A stretch of DNA of 47,522 nucleotides from positions 1 through 47,522 of the forward strand of contig JAEMTE010000007.1 in NCBI GenBank assembly GCA_016462445.1, given 5' to 3'. The notes beneath the pieces were generated by a model. That model was not told where the DNA came from. It made no database searches and saw only the letters and a list, made by a program, of their open reading frames with translations. A program made the translations under genes and the position numbers. This DNA comes from Candidatus Nanopelagicus sp. (lineage in GTDB: Bacteria; Actinomycetota; Actinomycetes; Nanopelagicales; Nanopelagicaceae). Below, in pieces: positions 1 to 7,955 of the stretch. Numbering within the stretch: the stretch's first letter is position 1; every line of letters starts with the position of its first letter.

Positions 1-55
1 AACCGGCGACCTGAACCTTGGCAAGGTTCCGCGCTACCAACTGCGCTACGTCCGC
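1..55 (-). tRNA. tRNA-Gly (anticodon GCC), 3' part cut off by the window edge
   Basis: Read on the minus strand, the 5' end GCGGACG lies at 55. It is followed by a D arm (GCGC-AGTTGGTA-GCGC) and an anticodon stem GAACC/GGTTC closing the loop TTGCCAA, so the anticodon is GCC. The variable loop and the start of the T arm follow, and the T loop, acceptor 3' strand and CCA region lie beyond position 1. The gene is divergent from pabB. A possible minus-strand -10 box TAGATT lies at 75-70, about 15 nt before the mature 5' end. The isotype call is firm; the promoter is tentative. Confidence 0.9.
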
Positions 56-129
56 ATATTACGGGGTGAAATCTATCGCATTAGACGCACCTTGGCACAA
101 TTGGTTAATTACAAGTGCTGCGCTAGCGG

Positions 130-144
130 TAGCGTTCAAACATG
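130..144 (+). promoter_or_regulatory. Predicted leaderless promoter of pabB
   Basis: A -10 element TAGCGT (130-135) is followed by exactly six bases and then the ATG at 142. No Shine-Dalgarno sequence is present and all upstream in-frame codons are closed by the stop at 130-132. Transcription would start at or next to the A of the ATG. No convincing -35 box is seen. Confidence 0.5.
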
Positions 145-1128
145 AAGATGGCAGATGCAAGCTTTTGGATGGGCAATCGGCTTGCCAGCGATTGTGTTGA
201 GATCTCAGATAATCCTGCATCACTTAATAAGCCAGGCTTTTGGTCGGTAGTAAATACCTTTGAAGGCAAATGGATCTGCGCAAGATTTGCAACAGTTATA
301 GATTCACCGCTGCCGGTCGGGCAATGGCAGGGTATTACAAACACTTGGCGCAGTTCGCAATCGCAGCACACTTATGAAGATAATGTCAGATTAATTAAAG
401 GCAAGATTGCAGAGGGTGATATCTATCAAGTTAATTTATGCAGAGTATTAACTGCCGATAGTGATCAACCACTTTTAGGGTTAGCAAATCAATTACAAGT
501 GGCAAATCCTGCCCCGTTTGCAAGTTATTTAAAATTACCAGGTATTGAGATCGCATCTGCCTCACCTGAATTATTTTTAGAGAAAAAGGCAGCGGTTATT
601 AAATCAACCCCAATCAAGGGAACAGCAAAGAGTGATAATTTTGGCGAGAAGGATCGAGCTGAGAATGTAATGATTGTGGATCTAATGCGAAATGATTTTG
701 GCAGCATTTGTAAGCCAGGCTCAGTTGATGTACCAAGGTTGCTCGCAAGTGAGGCGCACCCCGGTTTATTTCACCTAGTCTCTGATGTAGTGGGAAGTTT
801 GCGAGAAGATGTTAAATGGGAGCAGATCACCTCAGCTCTGCTGCCAGCGGGATCAATAAGTGGTGCGCCAAAATTATCAGCGATTAAAAGCATTAAAGAG
901 ATTGAAAAAGTGGAGCGTGGACCGTACTGCGGGGTGATTGGATGGGTTGAGGGCGATCAAGCATTACTTTCAGTTGGTATCCGTATTTTTTGGTCAAAAG
1001 AAGATGGCAAAATTAATTTTGGTACTGGTGCTGGAATCACCTGGCAAAGTGATCCAAGAGGTGAATGGGATGAGACTGAGCTTAAGGCAAATAGATTGAT
1101 ATCTATCGCCTCCGGAGTTTTAGTATGA
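142..1128 (+). CDS. pabB: Aminodeoxychorismate synthase component I (PabB-like, chorismate-binding)
   Basis: This cytosolic enzyme converts chorismate and ammonia into 4-amino-4-deoxychorismate for p-aminobenzoate and folate synthesis. The 328-residue protein is essentially the chorismate-binding domain: EGDIYQVNL (91-99), PELFL (142-146), PIKGT (157-161), ENVMIVDLMRND (174-185) and AGSISGAPK (236-244). It is shorter than the roughly 450 residues of E. coli PabB because the N-terminal half is mostly missing. The start at 142 is chosen from the TAGCGT box six bases upstream and the in-frame stop at 130. It overlaps pabC by ATGA, so the two are probably cotranslated. The glutaminase partner PabA/TrpG is not in the window. 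Anthranilate or isochorismate synthase is a less likely alternative given the pabC neighbour. Confidence 0.88.
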   Translation: MKMADASFWMGNRLASDCVEISDNPASLNKPGFWSVVNTFEGKWICARFATVIDSPLPVGQWQGITNTWRSSQSQHTYEDNVRLIKGKIAEGDIYQVNLCRVLTADSDQPLLGLANQLQVANPAPFASYLKLPGIEIASASPELFLEKKAAVIKSTPIKGTAKSDNFGEKDRAENVMIVDLMRNDFGSICKPGSVDVPRLLASEAHPGLFHLVSDVVGSLREDVKWEQITSALLPAGSISGAPKLSAIKSIKEIEKVERGPYCGVIGWVEGDQALLSVGIRIFWSKEDGKINFGTGAGITWQSDPRGEWDETELKANRLISIASGVLV

Positions 1129-1895
1129 AGTTATTAGTTAATGGCAAGCTGCAACCAGATTCATCTGGCTTACCATTTTCTAACTCATTGATCAGGGGAG
1201 ATGGCTTATTTGAGACCATTTTAACTATTGATGATAAGCCAGTTGCTTGGAACAGACATTATGCACGTCTTGAAAAATCAGCTACAAGTTTATTAATCAC
1301 CTTACCAGCCAGAATTGATATTGAGTTAGGAATTAGCCAGATTTTACTTGGCAGCAAAGGCCAATCGCGAATGCGATTAAATGTTTTAGCAGAAGGTGAT
1401 TGGTTTATAACATTAGAGCGAGTAACACCAAGTGATGAAGTTATCTCCTTAATGCGGGCAGATCTACCAAAGATTTCAAATGGGCAATTAAGTGGTATTA
1501 AATCAATCTCATATGGTGAATCTATGTTGGCAGTTAGAAGGGCGCAGGTGAGCGGCTATACCGATTCGATATTTGTAAATGAAAAAGGCTTTGTTGTGGA
1601 GACCGGCATGTCTAATATTTTGATCCTTACCGATGATGGATGGCTAACTCCCACCCTTAATACTGGATGCCTACCTGGGATAACTCGAGAGTTACTAATC
1701 AAATGGTTTGCTATCAAAGAGGGTCTATTTACCTACGAGCAATTACTAGCAGCCAAAGCGGTTTACACCTGCTCATCAATCAGGTTGATACAGCGGGTAG
1801 GTAAGGTTGATGACCGATTATTTGATGAGAGTTCATTGGGGGATGAGTTAATAAGTAAGTTTCGAGAGCAATTATTTAGTAATATTGCACCATGA
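1125..1895 (+). CDS. pabC: Aminodeoxychorismate lyase (class IV PLP enzyme)
   Basis: It is predicted to release pyruvate from aminodeoxychorismate to give p-aminobenzoate, the step after PabB. The 256-residue protein has the fold-type IV pattern: an N-terminal GDGLFET motif (25-31), the probable PLP lysine in GIKSISYGE (Lys126) and the cofactor-phosphate region VVETGMSNIL near residue 160. The start ATG overlaps the pabB stop (ATGA), indicating translational coupling. Branched-chain or D-amino-acid aminotransferases share this fold, so the functional call rests mainly on the pabB pairing. Confidence 0.82.
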   Translation: MKLLVNGKLQPDSSGLPFSNSLIRGDGLFETILTIDDKPVAWNRHYARLEKSATSLLITLPARIDIELGISQILLGSKGQSRMRLNVLAEGDWFITLERVTPSDEVISLMRADLPKISNGQLSGIKSISYGESMLAVRRAQVSGYTDSIFVNEKGFVVETGMSNILILTDDGWLTPTLNTGCLPGITRELLIKWFAIKEGLFTYEQLLAAKAVYTCSSIRLIQRVGKVDDRLFDESSLGDELISKFREQLFSNIAP

Positions 1896-2185
1896 ATCCA
1901 GCAGTAAAGCGTGTATTAGTTGGAGTTGTGGGCGGTGCAATCACATTAATTGGTGTAGTGGCTTTAATTGCACCTGGCCCTGGCTGGTTAATTATTTTTA
2001 CCGGACTTGGAATTTTAGGAACTGAGTTTGCATGGGCAGCGCGGGCGCTGACAACCGCTAAGGATGTAGCGAGTAGAGCAGCTAACGCAGCAAAAATTAA
2101 GAAGAAGCACCAACTGATGATTTTGGCGGCAATTGCATTTATATCACTTGCCTTACTGGTTATTTGGTACGAATACCTCCGCTAA
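1892..2185 (+). CDS. Small PGPGW-family membrane protein
   Basis: This is a 97-residue protein with two predicted membrane segments (about residues 7-45 with a central break, and 73-92). The family signature APGPGW sits in the first hydrophobic stretch near residue 30. A basic, alanine-rich segment (KDVASRAANAAKIKKKH) links the hydrophobic regions and probably faces the cytoplasm. The ATG overlaps the pabC stop, so it is the third gene of the pab transcription unit. The family (PGPGW, TIGR02611-like) is widespread in Actinobacteria and its function is unknown. Confidence 0.75.
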   Translation: MNPAVKRVLVGVVGGAITLIGVVALIAPGPGWLIIFTGLGILGTEFAWAARALTTAKDVASRAANAAKIKKKHQLMILAAIAFISLALLVIWYEYLR

Positions 2186-2212
2186 TTACTCACCTTCTCC
2201 TGCCTGCTTTGC

Positions 2213-2227
2213 TAACCTAGCGGTATG
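2213..2227 (+). promoter_or_regulatory. Predicted leaderless promoter of thrS
   Basis: TAACCT (2213-2218), six bases, then ATG at 2225. No Shine-Dalgarno sequence lies before the ATG. The preceding gene ends at 2185, so this is a plausible independent transcription start. Confidence 0.6.
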
Positions 2228-4219
2228 TCAGGGCAGATCAAGATTTCAGTAGATGGCAAATCTTTGCAGGTGGGCGCTGATCAACGTCCGACCCACTTAT
2301 TTGAAGACAGGGCAGATGTTGTAGTTTGCCGAATAAATGGTGAACTGCGCGATCTGTGGAGTGAGTTGAAAGATGGTGATCTAGTTGAAGCTGTAAATAT
2401 TGATTCACCTGATGGCTTAAATGTTTTGCGCCACTCAACTGCACATGTACTTGCTCAAGCAGTACAAGAGGTATTTGCAGAGACAAAATTAGGCATTGGT
2501 CCACCAATTCGGGATGGTTTTTACTATGACTTTGATCCAAAAAATCCTTTTACGCCCAGTGATCTAGAAAAGCTAGAGGGTGCGATGCGTAAGATTATTA
2601 AATCTGGTCAGCGCTTTCGCCGTCGGGTAACAAGTGAGAAGGATGCATTAGTTGAGTTAAAGAATGAGCCATACAAGTGTGAATTAATTGGTTTAAAATC
2701 TGGCAGTAATGAAGATGGTTCAAATGTTGAAGTCGGTGGTACTGAGCTAACAATTTATGACAACTTAGGCAGGGATGGAGATCCAGTATGGAGTGATCTA
2801 TGCCGTGGTCCTCATCTGCCTTCAACAAAACATATTCCTGCCTTTAAATTAATGAGAGCAGCAGGTGCTTACTGGCGGGGATCTGAAAAAAATCCAATGC
2901 TACAGAGAATTTATGGAACTGCTTGGCAAAACCAAGAGGCCCAAGATGCATATCTGCATTTGCTAGAAGAGGCAGAAAAGCGTGATCACCGTAAGTTGGG
3001 CGCAGAGTTAGATTTATTTTCATTTCCAGAGGAGATCGGTTCAGGTCTTGCAGTCTTTCATCCAAAGGGCGGAATTATTCGCAGAGCAATGGAGGATTAC
3101 TCAAGAAAGCGTCATGAGGAGGAGGATTACCAATTTGTTTACTCACCTCATCTAACTAAAGCAGCATTATTTGAAACCTCAGGGCATTTGCAGTGGTATG
3201 CAGATGGTATGTATCCACCGATGGTGATGGATGAAGAGTTACATGCAGATGGCACAATTAAAAAAGTAGGTCAGAAGTATTACATGAAGCCTATGAACTG
3301 CCCATTTCATAATCTGATTTACCAGTCTTCCCCTAAGTCTTATCGAGATCTACCACTTCGATTATTTGAGTTTGGCACCGTTTACCGTTATGAAAAATCA
3401 GGGGTAGTTCATGGCATAACTAGGGCGCGTGGCTTTACTCAAGATGATGCGCATATCTACTGCACTAAAGAGCAAATGGCAGCGGAGTTAGATTCCTTAC
3501 TTACATTTGTTTTAAATCTACTACGTGATTACGGTTTAACTGATTTTTATTTGGAGTTATCAACTAGAAATCCAGAGAAATCAGTTGGTGAGGAAAAAGA
3601 TTGGGAAGATGCAACTGAGGCGCTGAGAGCAGCTGCTGAGAAACAAAAATTAGAGTTGGTGTTAGATCCACAAGGTGCTGCCTTTTATGGACCAAAGATC
3701 TCAGTGCAGGCACGAGATGCAATTGGTCGCACCTGGCAGATGTCCACAATTCAAGTAGATTTCCAACTACCACAGCGATTTGATTTAGGTTACGCATCCT
3801 CTGATGGCTCTCGTAAACAACCGGTGATGATTCACCGAGCATTATTTGGCTCGATTGAAAGATTTTTTGGCGTACTAACTGAACATTATGCAGGTGCTTT
3901 CCCGCCATGGCTAGCGCCGGTGCAGGTTAGAGGGATTCCAGTTGCAGAATCTTTTGCTCCATATCTAAATGATGTTGTTAAGCAATTTAAAAAAGCTGGA
4001 ATTCGTTGTGATATTGATATCTCAGATGATCGCATGCAGAAGAAGGTTCGCAACGCCCAGCTTGAGAAGATTCCATTTATGATGATTGCTGGTGAAGAGG
4101 ATCAAGTTGCAAATGCTGTCTCATTTAGATATCGAAATGGTGAGCAAAAAAATCAAATACCAATTAAGCAGGCAATTGATGAGGTATTAGCTGTAATTAA
4201 AGATCGCACCCAGATTTAA
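2225..4219 (+). CDS. thrS: Threonine-tRNA ligase
   Basis: This class II aminoacyl-tRNA synthetase charges tRNA-Thr with threonine in the cytosol. The 664 residues give the full architecture: an N-terminal TGS domain (about 1-62), the editing domain with the HxxxH pair (HSTAH, His70 and His74), the catalytic core and a C-terminal anticodon-binding domain (from about 555). The three zinc ligands are recognisable: Cys359 in MNCPFHN, His410 in DDAHIYC and His537 in MIHRALFGS. The gene has its own predicted leaderless promoter and is directly followed, with no gap, by the HIT gene. No T-box or other leader fits in the short upstream space. Confidence 0.98.
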   Translation: MSGQIKISVDGKSLQVGADQRPTHLFEDRADVVVCRINGELRDLWSELKDGDLVEAVNIDSPDGLNVLRHSTAHVLAQAVQEVFAETKLGIGPPIRDGFYYDFDPKNPFTPSDLEKLEGAMRKIIKSGQRFRRRVTSEKDALVELKNEPYKCELIGLKSGSNEDGSNVEVGGTELTIYDNLGRDGDPVWSDLCRGPHLPSTKHIPAFKLMRAAGAYWRGSEKNPMLQRIYGTAWQNQEAQDAYLHLLEEAEKRDHRKLGAELDLFSFPEEIGSGLAVFHPKGGIIRRAMEDYSRKRHEEEDYQFVYSPHLTKAALFETSGHLQWYADGMYPPMVMDEELHADGTIKKVGQKYYMKPMNCPFHNLIYQSSPKSYRDLPLRLFEFGTVYRYEKSGVVHGITRARGFTQDDAHIYCTKEQMAAELDSLLTFVLNLLRDYGLTDFYLELSTRNPEKSVGEEKDWEDATEALRAAAEKQKLELVLDPQGAAFYGPKISVQARDAIGRTWQMSTIQVDFQLPQRFDLGYASSDGSRKQPVMIHRALFGSIERFFGVLTEHYAGAFPPWLAPVQVRGIPVAESFAPYLNDVVKQFKKAGIRCDIDISDDRMQKKVRNAQLEKIPFMMIAGEEDQVANAVSFRYRNGEQKNQIPIKQAIDEVLAVIKDRTQI

Positions 4220-4762
4220 ATGTCAGATCAATCAATTGCAGGTGGAGGCGGTATGCCAGATAGTTGGCAGCGGCTTTGGGCGCCACATCGCATGTCATAT
4301 CTTGAGGGTGAAAATCGACCACTTCCGGGAAATGATATTGCTTGCCCATTTTGTCGAATTACAAAATTAAATGATGAAGAGGCTTTGATTGTGGCAAGAG
4401 GTGAGCAGGCTTATGTAGTTATGAATCTTTATCCATATAACGCAGGGCACTTATTAATTTGCACTAATCGCCATGTTGCAGAGCTTCCTGATTTAACCGA
4501 GTCAGAGCGCAATGAGGTGCAAGCACTTACTGCACATGCAATGAAAGTACTGCGCAAGGTAAGTAGGGCAGTTGGCTTTAATGTTGGTTTAAACCAAGGC
4601 TCAGTATCTGGCGCCGGAGTTGCCGATCACTTTCATCAACATGTGGTGCCACGTTGGGCAGGGGATGCAAACTTTATGCCGATTATCGGTAAGACAAAGG
4701 TATTACCACAATTACTACAAGAGAGCCGTGCGCAGTTAGCTGCGGGTTGGAATCAAATCTAA
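4220..4762 (+). CDS. HIT-family nucleotide phosphorylase/hydrolase (Ap4A phosphorylase-like)
   Basis: The 180-residue histidine-triad protein has CPFC (near residues 42-45), the conserved NLYPYNAGHLL segment and the catalytic triad HFHQHVVPRW near residue 138. Its length and its place between thrS and pgsA match the mycobacterial diadenosine tetraphosphate phosphorylase Rv2613c, as I recall that locus, so Ap4A degradation is the best guess. Because synthetases such as ThrRS can make Ap4A, coupling to thrS is sensible. The ATG directly abuts the thrS stop. The last 27 bp overlap the 3' end of the convergent gene at 4736-5326. Confidence 0.85.
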   Translation: MSDQSIAGGGGMPDSWQRLWAPHRMSYLEGENRPLPGNDIACPFCRITKLNDEEALIVARGEQAYVVMNLYPYNAGHLLICTNRHVAELPDLTESERNEVQALTAHAMKVLRKVSRAVGFNVGLNQGSVSGAGVADHFHQHVVPRWAGDANFMPIIGKTKVLPQLLQESRAQLAAGWNQI

Positions 4763-5326
4763 AAATCGCTTTATCTCAGTAATCCCTAATTTATTCTCAA
4801 GCATCAATGGAATTGCTGGAATTATTAATCCCTGCACAAATTGATCCCAACCGCCTTCAGTAAGGGCGGTGTGCAGCTCCTCTTTAAACTCCAAAATTAA
4901 CTCTCGATGCTCAGCATCACTTTGTAGTTTTGCAGATTTTTCACCAGAGTAATCAGTAATCATCTGATCCTCTAGATTAATTACTGCAGTTGGCGCTCCG
5001 TCATCGGCGTGTAAAACTAAGTATGGAGTAAGAACTGGTTCTAACATCTTGCCTACAATTGCGCTCATATCCTCAAAATCCACATCACCATCTGCAAAAT
5101 CAATAACTGCCACAATTGTCGGTATATAAAGTTCGCGAAAGGTGCTCCACTGCGCAACTACCTTAGGATCTATTCCAGTTTTAGCACTTGCAACAATTAC
5201 AACAACATCAGATGTGATCAGGACCGGGTCATCAATCTGCGCAGCAGGTAGTCCTAGCGCGGCACAGATCATCTCTTGACCAGGTGAAATCCCGAGGATA
5301 AATCGCGCGTTAATTAGGTTGTCCAT
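4736..5326 (-). CDS. Degenerate translational-GTPase-like protein (EF-G G-domain remnant)
   Basis: The 196-residue protein aligns by eye with part of the EF-G G domain. DVVVIVASAKTGIDPKVVAQ (40-59) parallels the EF-G segment after the DTPGH motif, AVIDFAD (73-79) occupies the NKMD position, and the C-terminal segment ending TEIKRFLDLIP parallels EF-G LLDAVVDYLP. The P-loop and the DxPG motif are absent and NKxD is lost, so GTP binding is unlikely. The start at 5326 is preferred over an upstream GTG at 5437 because a TAGGCT -10 box lies eight bases upstream and the longer version would run antisense through pgsA. It is convergent with the HIT gene and divergent from pgsA. Function unknown. Confidence 0.65.
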   Translation of the reverse strand: MDNLINARFILGISPGQEMICAALGLPAAQIDDPVLITSDVVVIVASAKTGIDPKVVAQWSTFRELYIPTIVAVIDFADGDVDFEDMSAIVGKMLEPVLTPYLVLHADDGAPTAVINLEDQMITDYSGEKSAKLQSDAEHRELILEFKEELHTALTEGGWDQFVQGLIIPAIPLMLENKLGITEIKRFLDLIPTRS

Positions 5327-5340
5327 CAAAGATAAGCCTA
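5324..5340 (-). promoter_or_regulatory. Predicted leaderless promoter of the EF-G-like gene
   Basis: On the minus strand TAGGCT (5340-5335) is followed by eight bases and the ATG at 5326. Its first TA overlaps the TA of the plus-strand -10 of pgsA, so the two promoters share sequence. No Shine-Dalgarno sequence is seen. Confidence 0.4.
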
Positions 5341-5354
5341 CGATGGGAATTATG
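5339..5354 (+). promoter_or_regulatory. Predicted leaderless promoter of pgsA
   Basis: TACGAT (5339-5344), seven bases, then ATG at 5352. This supports 5352 over the upstream ATG at 5343 or TTG at 5319, and the resulting N-terminus matches the start of mycobacterial PgsA1 as remembered. It overlaps the -10 of the divergent gene. Confidence 0.5.
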
Positions 5355-5948
5355 TTGCAGCGTTCATTACGGGATCCTGTCGCCAAAATAGTCACACCAT
5401 TAGCTAAAGCTTTGGTCAAACTGGGCGTAAGCGCCAATTTGATTTCAGTAATCGGGGGGCTAGGTTCGATTCTTGCCGCTCTTTATTTTTTTCCAAAAGG
5501 TGAGTTTTTTACTGGTGTAATTGTTGTCTCAGCCTTTGTGGCATTTGATTTATTTGATGGAGCGGTTGCGCGTGTTTCAAATCAGGGAGTTAGTAAGTGG
5601 GGAGCATTATTAGATTCAACCTTAGACCGATTAAGTGATGCGGCGATTTTTATTGGTGGCTTACTATTTTTTATTGATCAAAGTGATCGGTTAGTTCCAG
5701 TATTTCTAGTTGCCACCTTCGCTTCATTTATGGTCTCCTACATAAAAGCACGGGCTGAGTCACTTGAGATTAAATGTGATGGTGGCATAGCAGAACGTGG
5801 TGAGCGGATATTAATTGTGCTAACCGCCTATGGATTACATGGTCTATCTGTTAACTATGCAATGGCGATTGGAATGTGGGCCTTAGCATTGCTATCTATC
5901 ATCACAATGCTACAACGGATGTTTATTGTTTACAAGGCGGTTAAGTAG
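5352..5948 (+). CDS. pgsA: Phosphatidylinositol phosphate synthase (CDP-alcohol phosphotransferase)
   Basis: This membrane enzyme joins CDP-diacylglycerol with an inositol phosphate headgroup, giving phosphatidylinositol phosphate, the precursor of PI and PIMs. The 198-residue protein carries the family signature DLFDGAVAR followed by GALLDSTLD, matching DxxDGxxAR(x8-9)GxxxDxxxD. It has about six hydrophobic segments, and the YIKARAE and ERGERILIV blocks are typical of the actinobacterial enzyme. Position upstream of patA and pimA favours the inositol-specific enzyme over phosphatidylglycerophosphate synthase. The next gene starts with a GTG overlapping its stop by one base. Confidence 0.88.
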   Translation: MLQRSLRDPVAKIVTPLAKALVKLGVSANLISVIGGLGSILAALYFFPKGEFFTGVIVVSAFVAFDLFDGAVARVSNQGVSKWGALLDSTLDRLSDAAIFIGGLLFFIDQSDRLVPVFLVATFASFMVSYIKARAESLEIKCDGGIAERGERILIVLTAYGLHGLSVNYAMAIGMWALALLSIITMLQRMFIVYKAVK

Positions 5949-6808
5949 TGTATTTGCTTTATTTATTTGGGTGGAAGTTAGTTGCAGCTTTACCTGAAGT
6001 AGTTGCATATAGATTGGCTAATAAAGTCTCAGACTTAATTTACGCTAGAGATGGCAAAGGTGTGAGCCAACTGCGTAGTAATTACCGCAGGGTAAAACCA
6101 GAGCTTTCTGATACGGAGTTGGCTAAGTTAAGTAAAGAAGGAATGAGATCCTACCTACGTTACTGGTTTGACACATTTCGGCTTAGTAAATGGAGTAAGA
6201 CGAGAGTAATCGAGACTACCTTTGTTATAAATGAGAACCTGCTTAGAGATCCAATTGCTGCAAAACAAGGCTGCATAATTGCACTGCCCCATGCAGGTAA
6301 TTGGGATCATGCCGCTGCTTACTTTTGCTCTACTGGCATTAATTTGACCGCAGTAGTTGAAAAACTAAAGCCAGAGGCAATATTTAATAAGTTTTTAGAT
6401 TATCGCAGAAGTATTGGAATTGAACCAATTAGTCACAAAGAAAAAACTATTCCGATCTTATTGGAGCGGCTGTCGCAGGGTAAGTTAGTCGCACTAGTTG
6501 CAGATCGAGATATGTCCCGTAACGGTATTGAGATTAATTTTTTAGGTGGGATTGCGAAAATGCCAGCAGGACCTGCAATTCTAGCAATTGAATCTGGCTC
6601 ACCTTTAATTACTGCATATATTAGATACTTAAAAAGCGGTATTGAAATTAGGTTTGAAGAGACAATAAAATTGCCAGTATCTGGTAGTAAAGAGGAGCAG
6701 ATAAGGATTATTACTCAATCAATGGCTGATAACTTTGCAAAGCGAATCAAAGAGTCCCTAGTTGATTGGCATATGTTGCAGCGGGTTTGGGTAGATGAAA
6801 AAAATTAG
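5948..6808 (+). CDS. patA: Phosphatidylinositol mannoside acyltransferase (LPLAT superfamily)
   Basis: It is predicted to transfer a fatty acyl group to the mannose of PIM at the cytoplasmic membrane. The 286-residue protein belongs to the LpxL/HtrB-like acyltransferases: the catalytic HxxxxD box is in ALPHAGNWDHAA (near residue 115), and AKMPAGPAILA near residue 200 matches the substrate-binding region. An N-terminal hydrophobic segment (YLLYLFGWKLVAALP) suits membrane association. The start is GTG, overlapping the pgsA TAG by one base. The last 14 bp overlap pimA, so the three genes are an operon. Confidence 0.85.
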   Translation: MYLLYLFGWKLVAALPEVVAYRLANKVSDLIYARDGKGVSQLRSNYRRVKPELSDTELAKLSKEGMRSYLRYWFDTFRLSKWSKTRVIETTFVINENLLRDPIAAKQGCIIALPHAGNWDHAAAYFCSTGINLTAVVEKLKPEAIFNKFLDYRRSIGIEPISHKEKTIPILLERLSQGKLVALVADRDMSRNGIEINFLGGIAKMPAGPAILAIESGSPLITAYIRYLKSGIEIRFEETIKLPVSGSKEEQIRIITQSMADNFAKRIKESLVDWHMLQRVWVDEKN

Positions 6809-7955
6809 AATTGGCATGGTCTGTCCCTATGGTTGGGATACACCAGGAGGAGTGCAAAGCCACATCCGTGATTTAACAGAGCATCTGATATCTGAGGGAC
6901 ATTATGTTTCAGTGCTTACACCAATTACCGATGATTCATTAGCTCATGAGGATTATGTAGTTAATGCTGGTAAGCCGATCTCAATTCCAATTAATGGTTC
7001 AGTGGCTAAAGTTTTATTTGGTCCAGTTGCTAGCTCACGGGCAAAGCAGTGGATAGCAGCAGGGGATTTTGATCTACTACATCTACATGAACCAGCAATT
7101 CCTTCACTTTCACTTTTAGCGTGCTCGGCAGCAGAGGGTCCACTAGTTGGTACATTCCATGTTTCAACGCCAAAGAAGAAAGCAATCTATGCGATAGGTC
7201 CGATCTTGGAGCCAATTGTTGAAAAGTTAACAGCGCGAATTGCAGTTAGTGAGTTAGCCCGCTTTACCTTAAAGGATCATTTTGAGACAGATGCTGTTGT
7301 AATACCAAATGGCATTGACGGCAGTAGGTATGCCAATGCAAAAGTGATTGATAAATACAGTGGTGCTACTACCGTTGGTTTTATTGGCAGATTTGATGAG
7401 CCAAGAAAAGGGTTACAGGTACTAGTAGATTCACTTGCAATTGTTTCTAGATTTATTCCAGATATTAAATTTTTAGTTGCTGGACCTGGCGATAGTTCAG
7501 AATTTTTAAAAAACTTAGATCAACAGTTACATAATCGAATCGTTTTTTTAGGTCGACTAAGTGATGAGGAGAAGGAAAGTTTCTTACGATCTATCCAGAT
7601 TTATGTCGCTCCTAACACTGGAGGTGAGTCGTTCGGCATAGTTTTAGCTGAAGCGCTATCAGCAGGTACGGCGGTAATAGCTAGTGATATCCCAGCCTTT
7701 AAAGCGGTACTTGAAAATGGGCAGGTTGGTGATTTATTTGTTAATGAGGACTCAGCGGATCTAGCTAGAGTATTAGTTGCACTCCTTAAAGATAATGAGC
7801 GGCGAAGTAAATTAGCGATTAAAGGAAAGTTAAGCGCGCAGAAGTATGATTGGCAGGTTGTTGCAGAGCAGGTTGAAAGTGTTTATGAGATGGCAATTGC
7901 TGGTGGGCAACGAGTTAGCCTCTCCTCTGAGAGTAAGTTTTGGAGTAGGAGATGA
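6795..7955 (+). CDS. pimA: Phosphatidylinositol alpha-mannosyltransferase (GT4)
   Basis: It transfers mannose from GDP-mannose to phosphatidylinositol, the first committed PIM step, on the cytoplasmic face of the membrane. The 386-residue GT-B glycosyltransferase matches remembered mycobacterial PimA closely: CPYGWDTPGGVQSH near the N-terminus, DLLHLHEPAIPSLS, the GRFDEPRKGL donor-domain block and the E(x7)E motif in NTGGESFGIVLAEAL. The ATG lies inside the 3' end of patA. Related GT4 enzymes such as PimB share the fold, but the conserved blocks and the pgsA-patA context favour PimA. Confidence 0.92.
   Translation: MKKIRIGMVCPYGWDTPGGVQSHIRDLTEHLISEGHYVSVLTPITDDSLAHEDYVVNAGKPISIPINGSVAKVLFGPVASSRAKQWIAAGDFDLLHLHEPAIPSLSLLACSAAEGPLVGTFHVSTPKKKAIYAIGPILEPIVEKLTARIAVSELARFTLKDHFETDAVVIPNGIDGSRYANAKVIDKYSGATTVGFIGRFDEPRKGLQVLVDSLAIVSRFIPDIKFLVAGPGDSSEFLKNLDQQLHNRIVFLGRLSDEEKESFLRSIQIYVAPNTGGESFGIVLAEALSAGTAVIASDIPAFKAVLENGQVGDLFVNEDSADLARVLVALLKDNERRSKLAIKGKLSAQKYDWQVVAEQVESVYEMAIAGGQRVSLSSESKFWSRR

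Noticed and set aside
18-200. 60-codon plus-strand reading frame overlapping the tRNA and the pabB start
   Set aside because: It begins inside the tRNA-Gly (antisense), has no start signals and no recognisable protein features; pabB uses another frame here.
5327-5437. N-terminal extension of the EF-G-like gene to a GTG at 5437
   Set aside because: The extra 37 residues run antisense through the pgsA start, show no family similarity, and the TAGGCT box supports the ATG at 5326.
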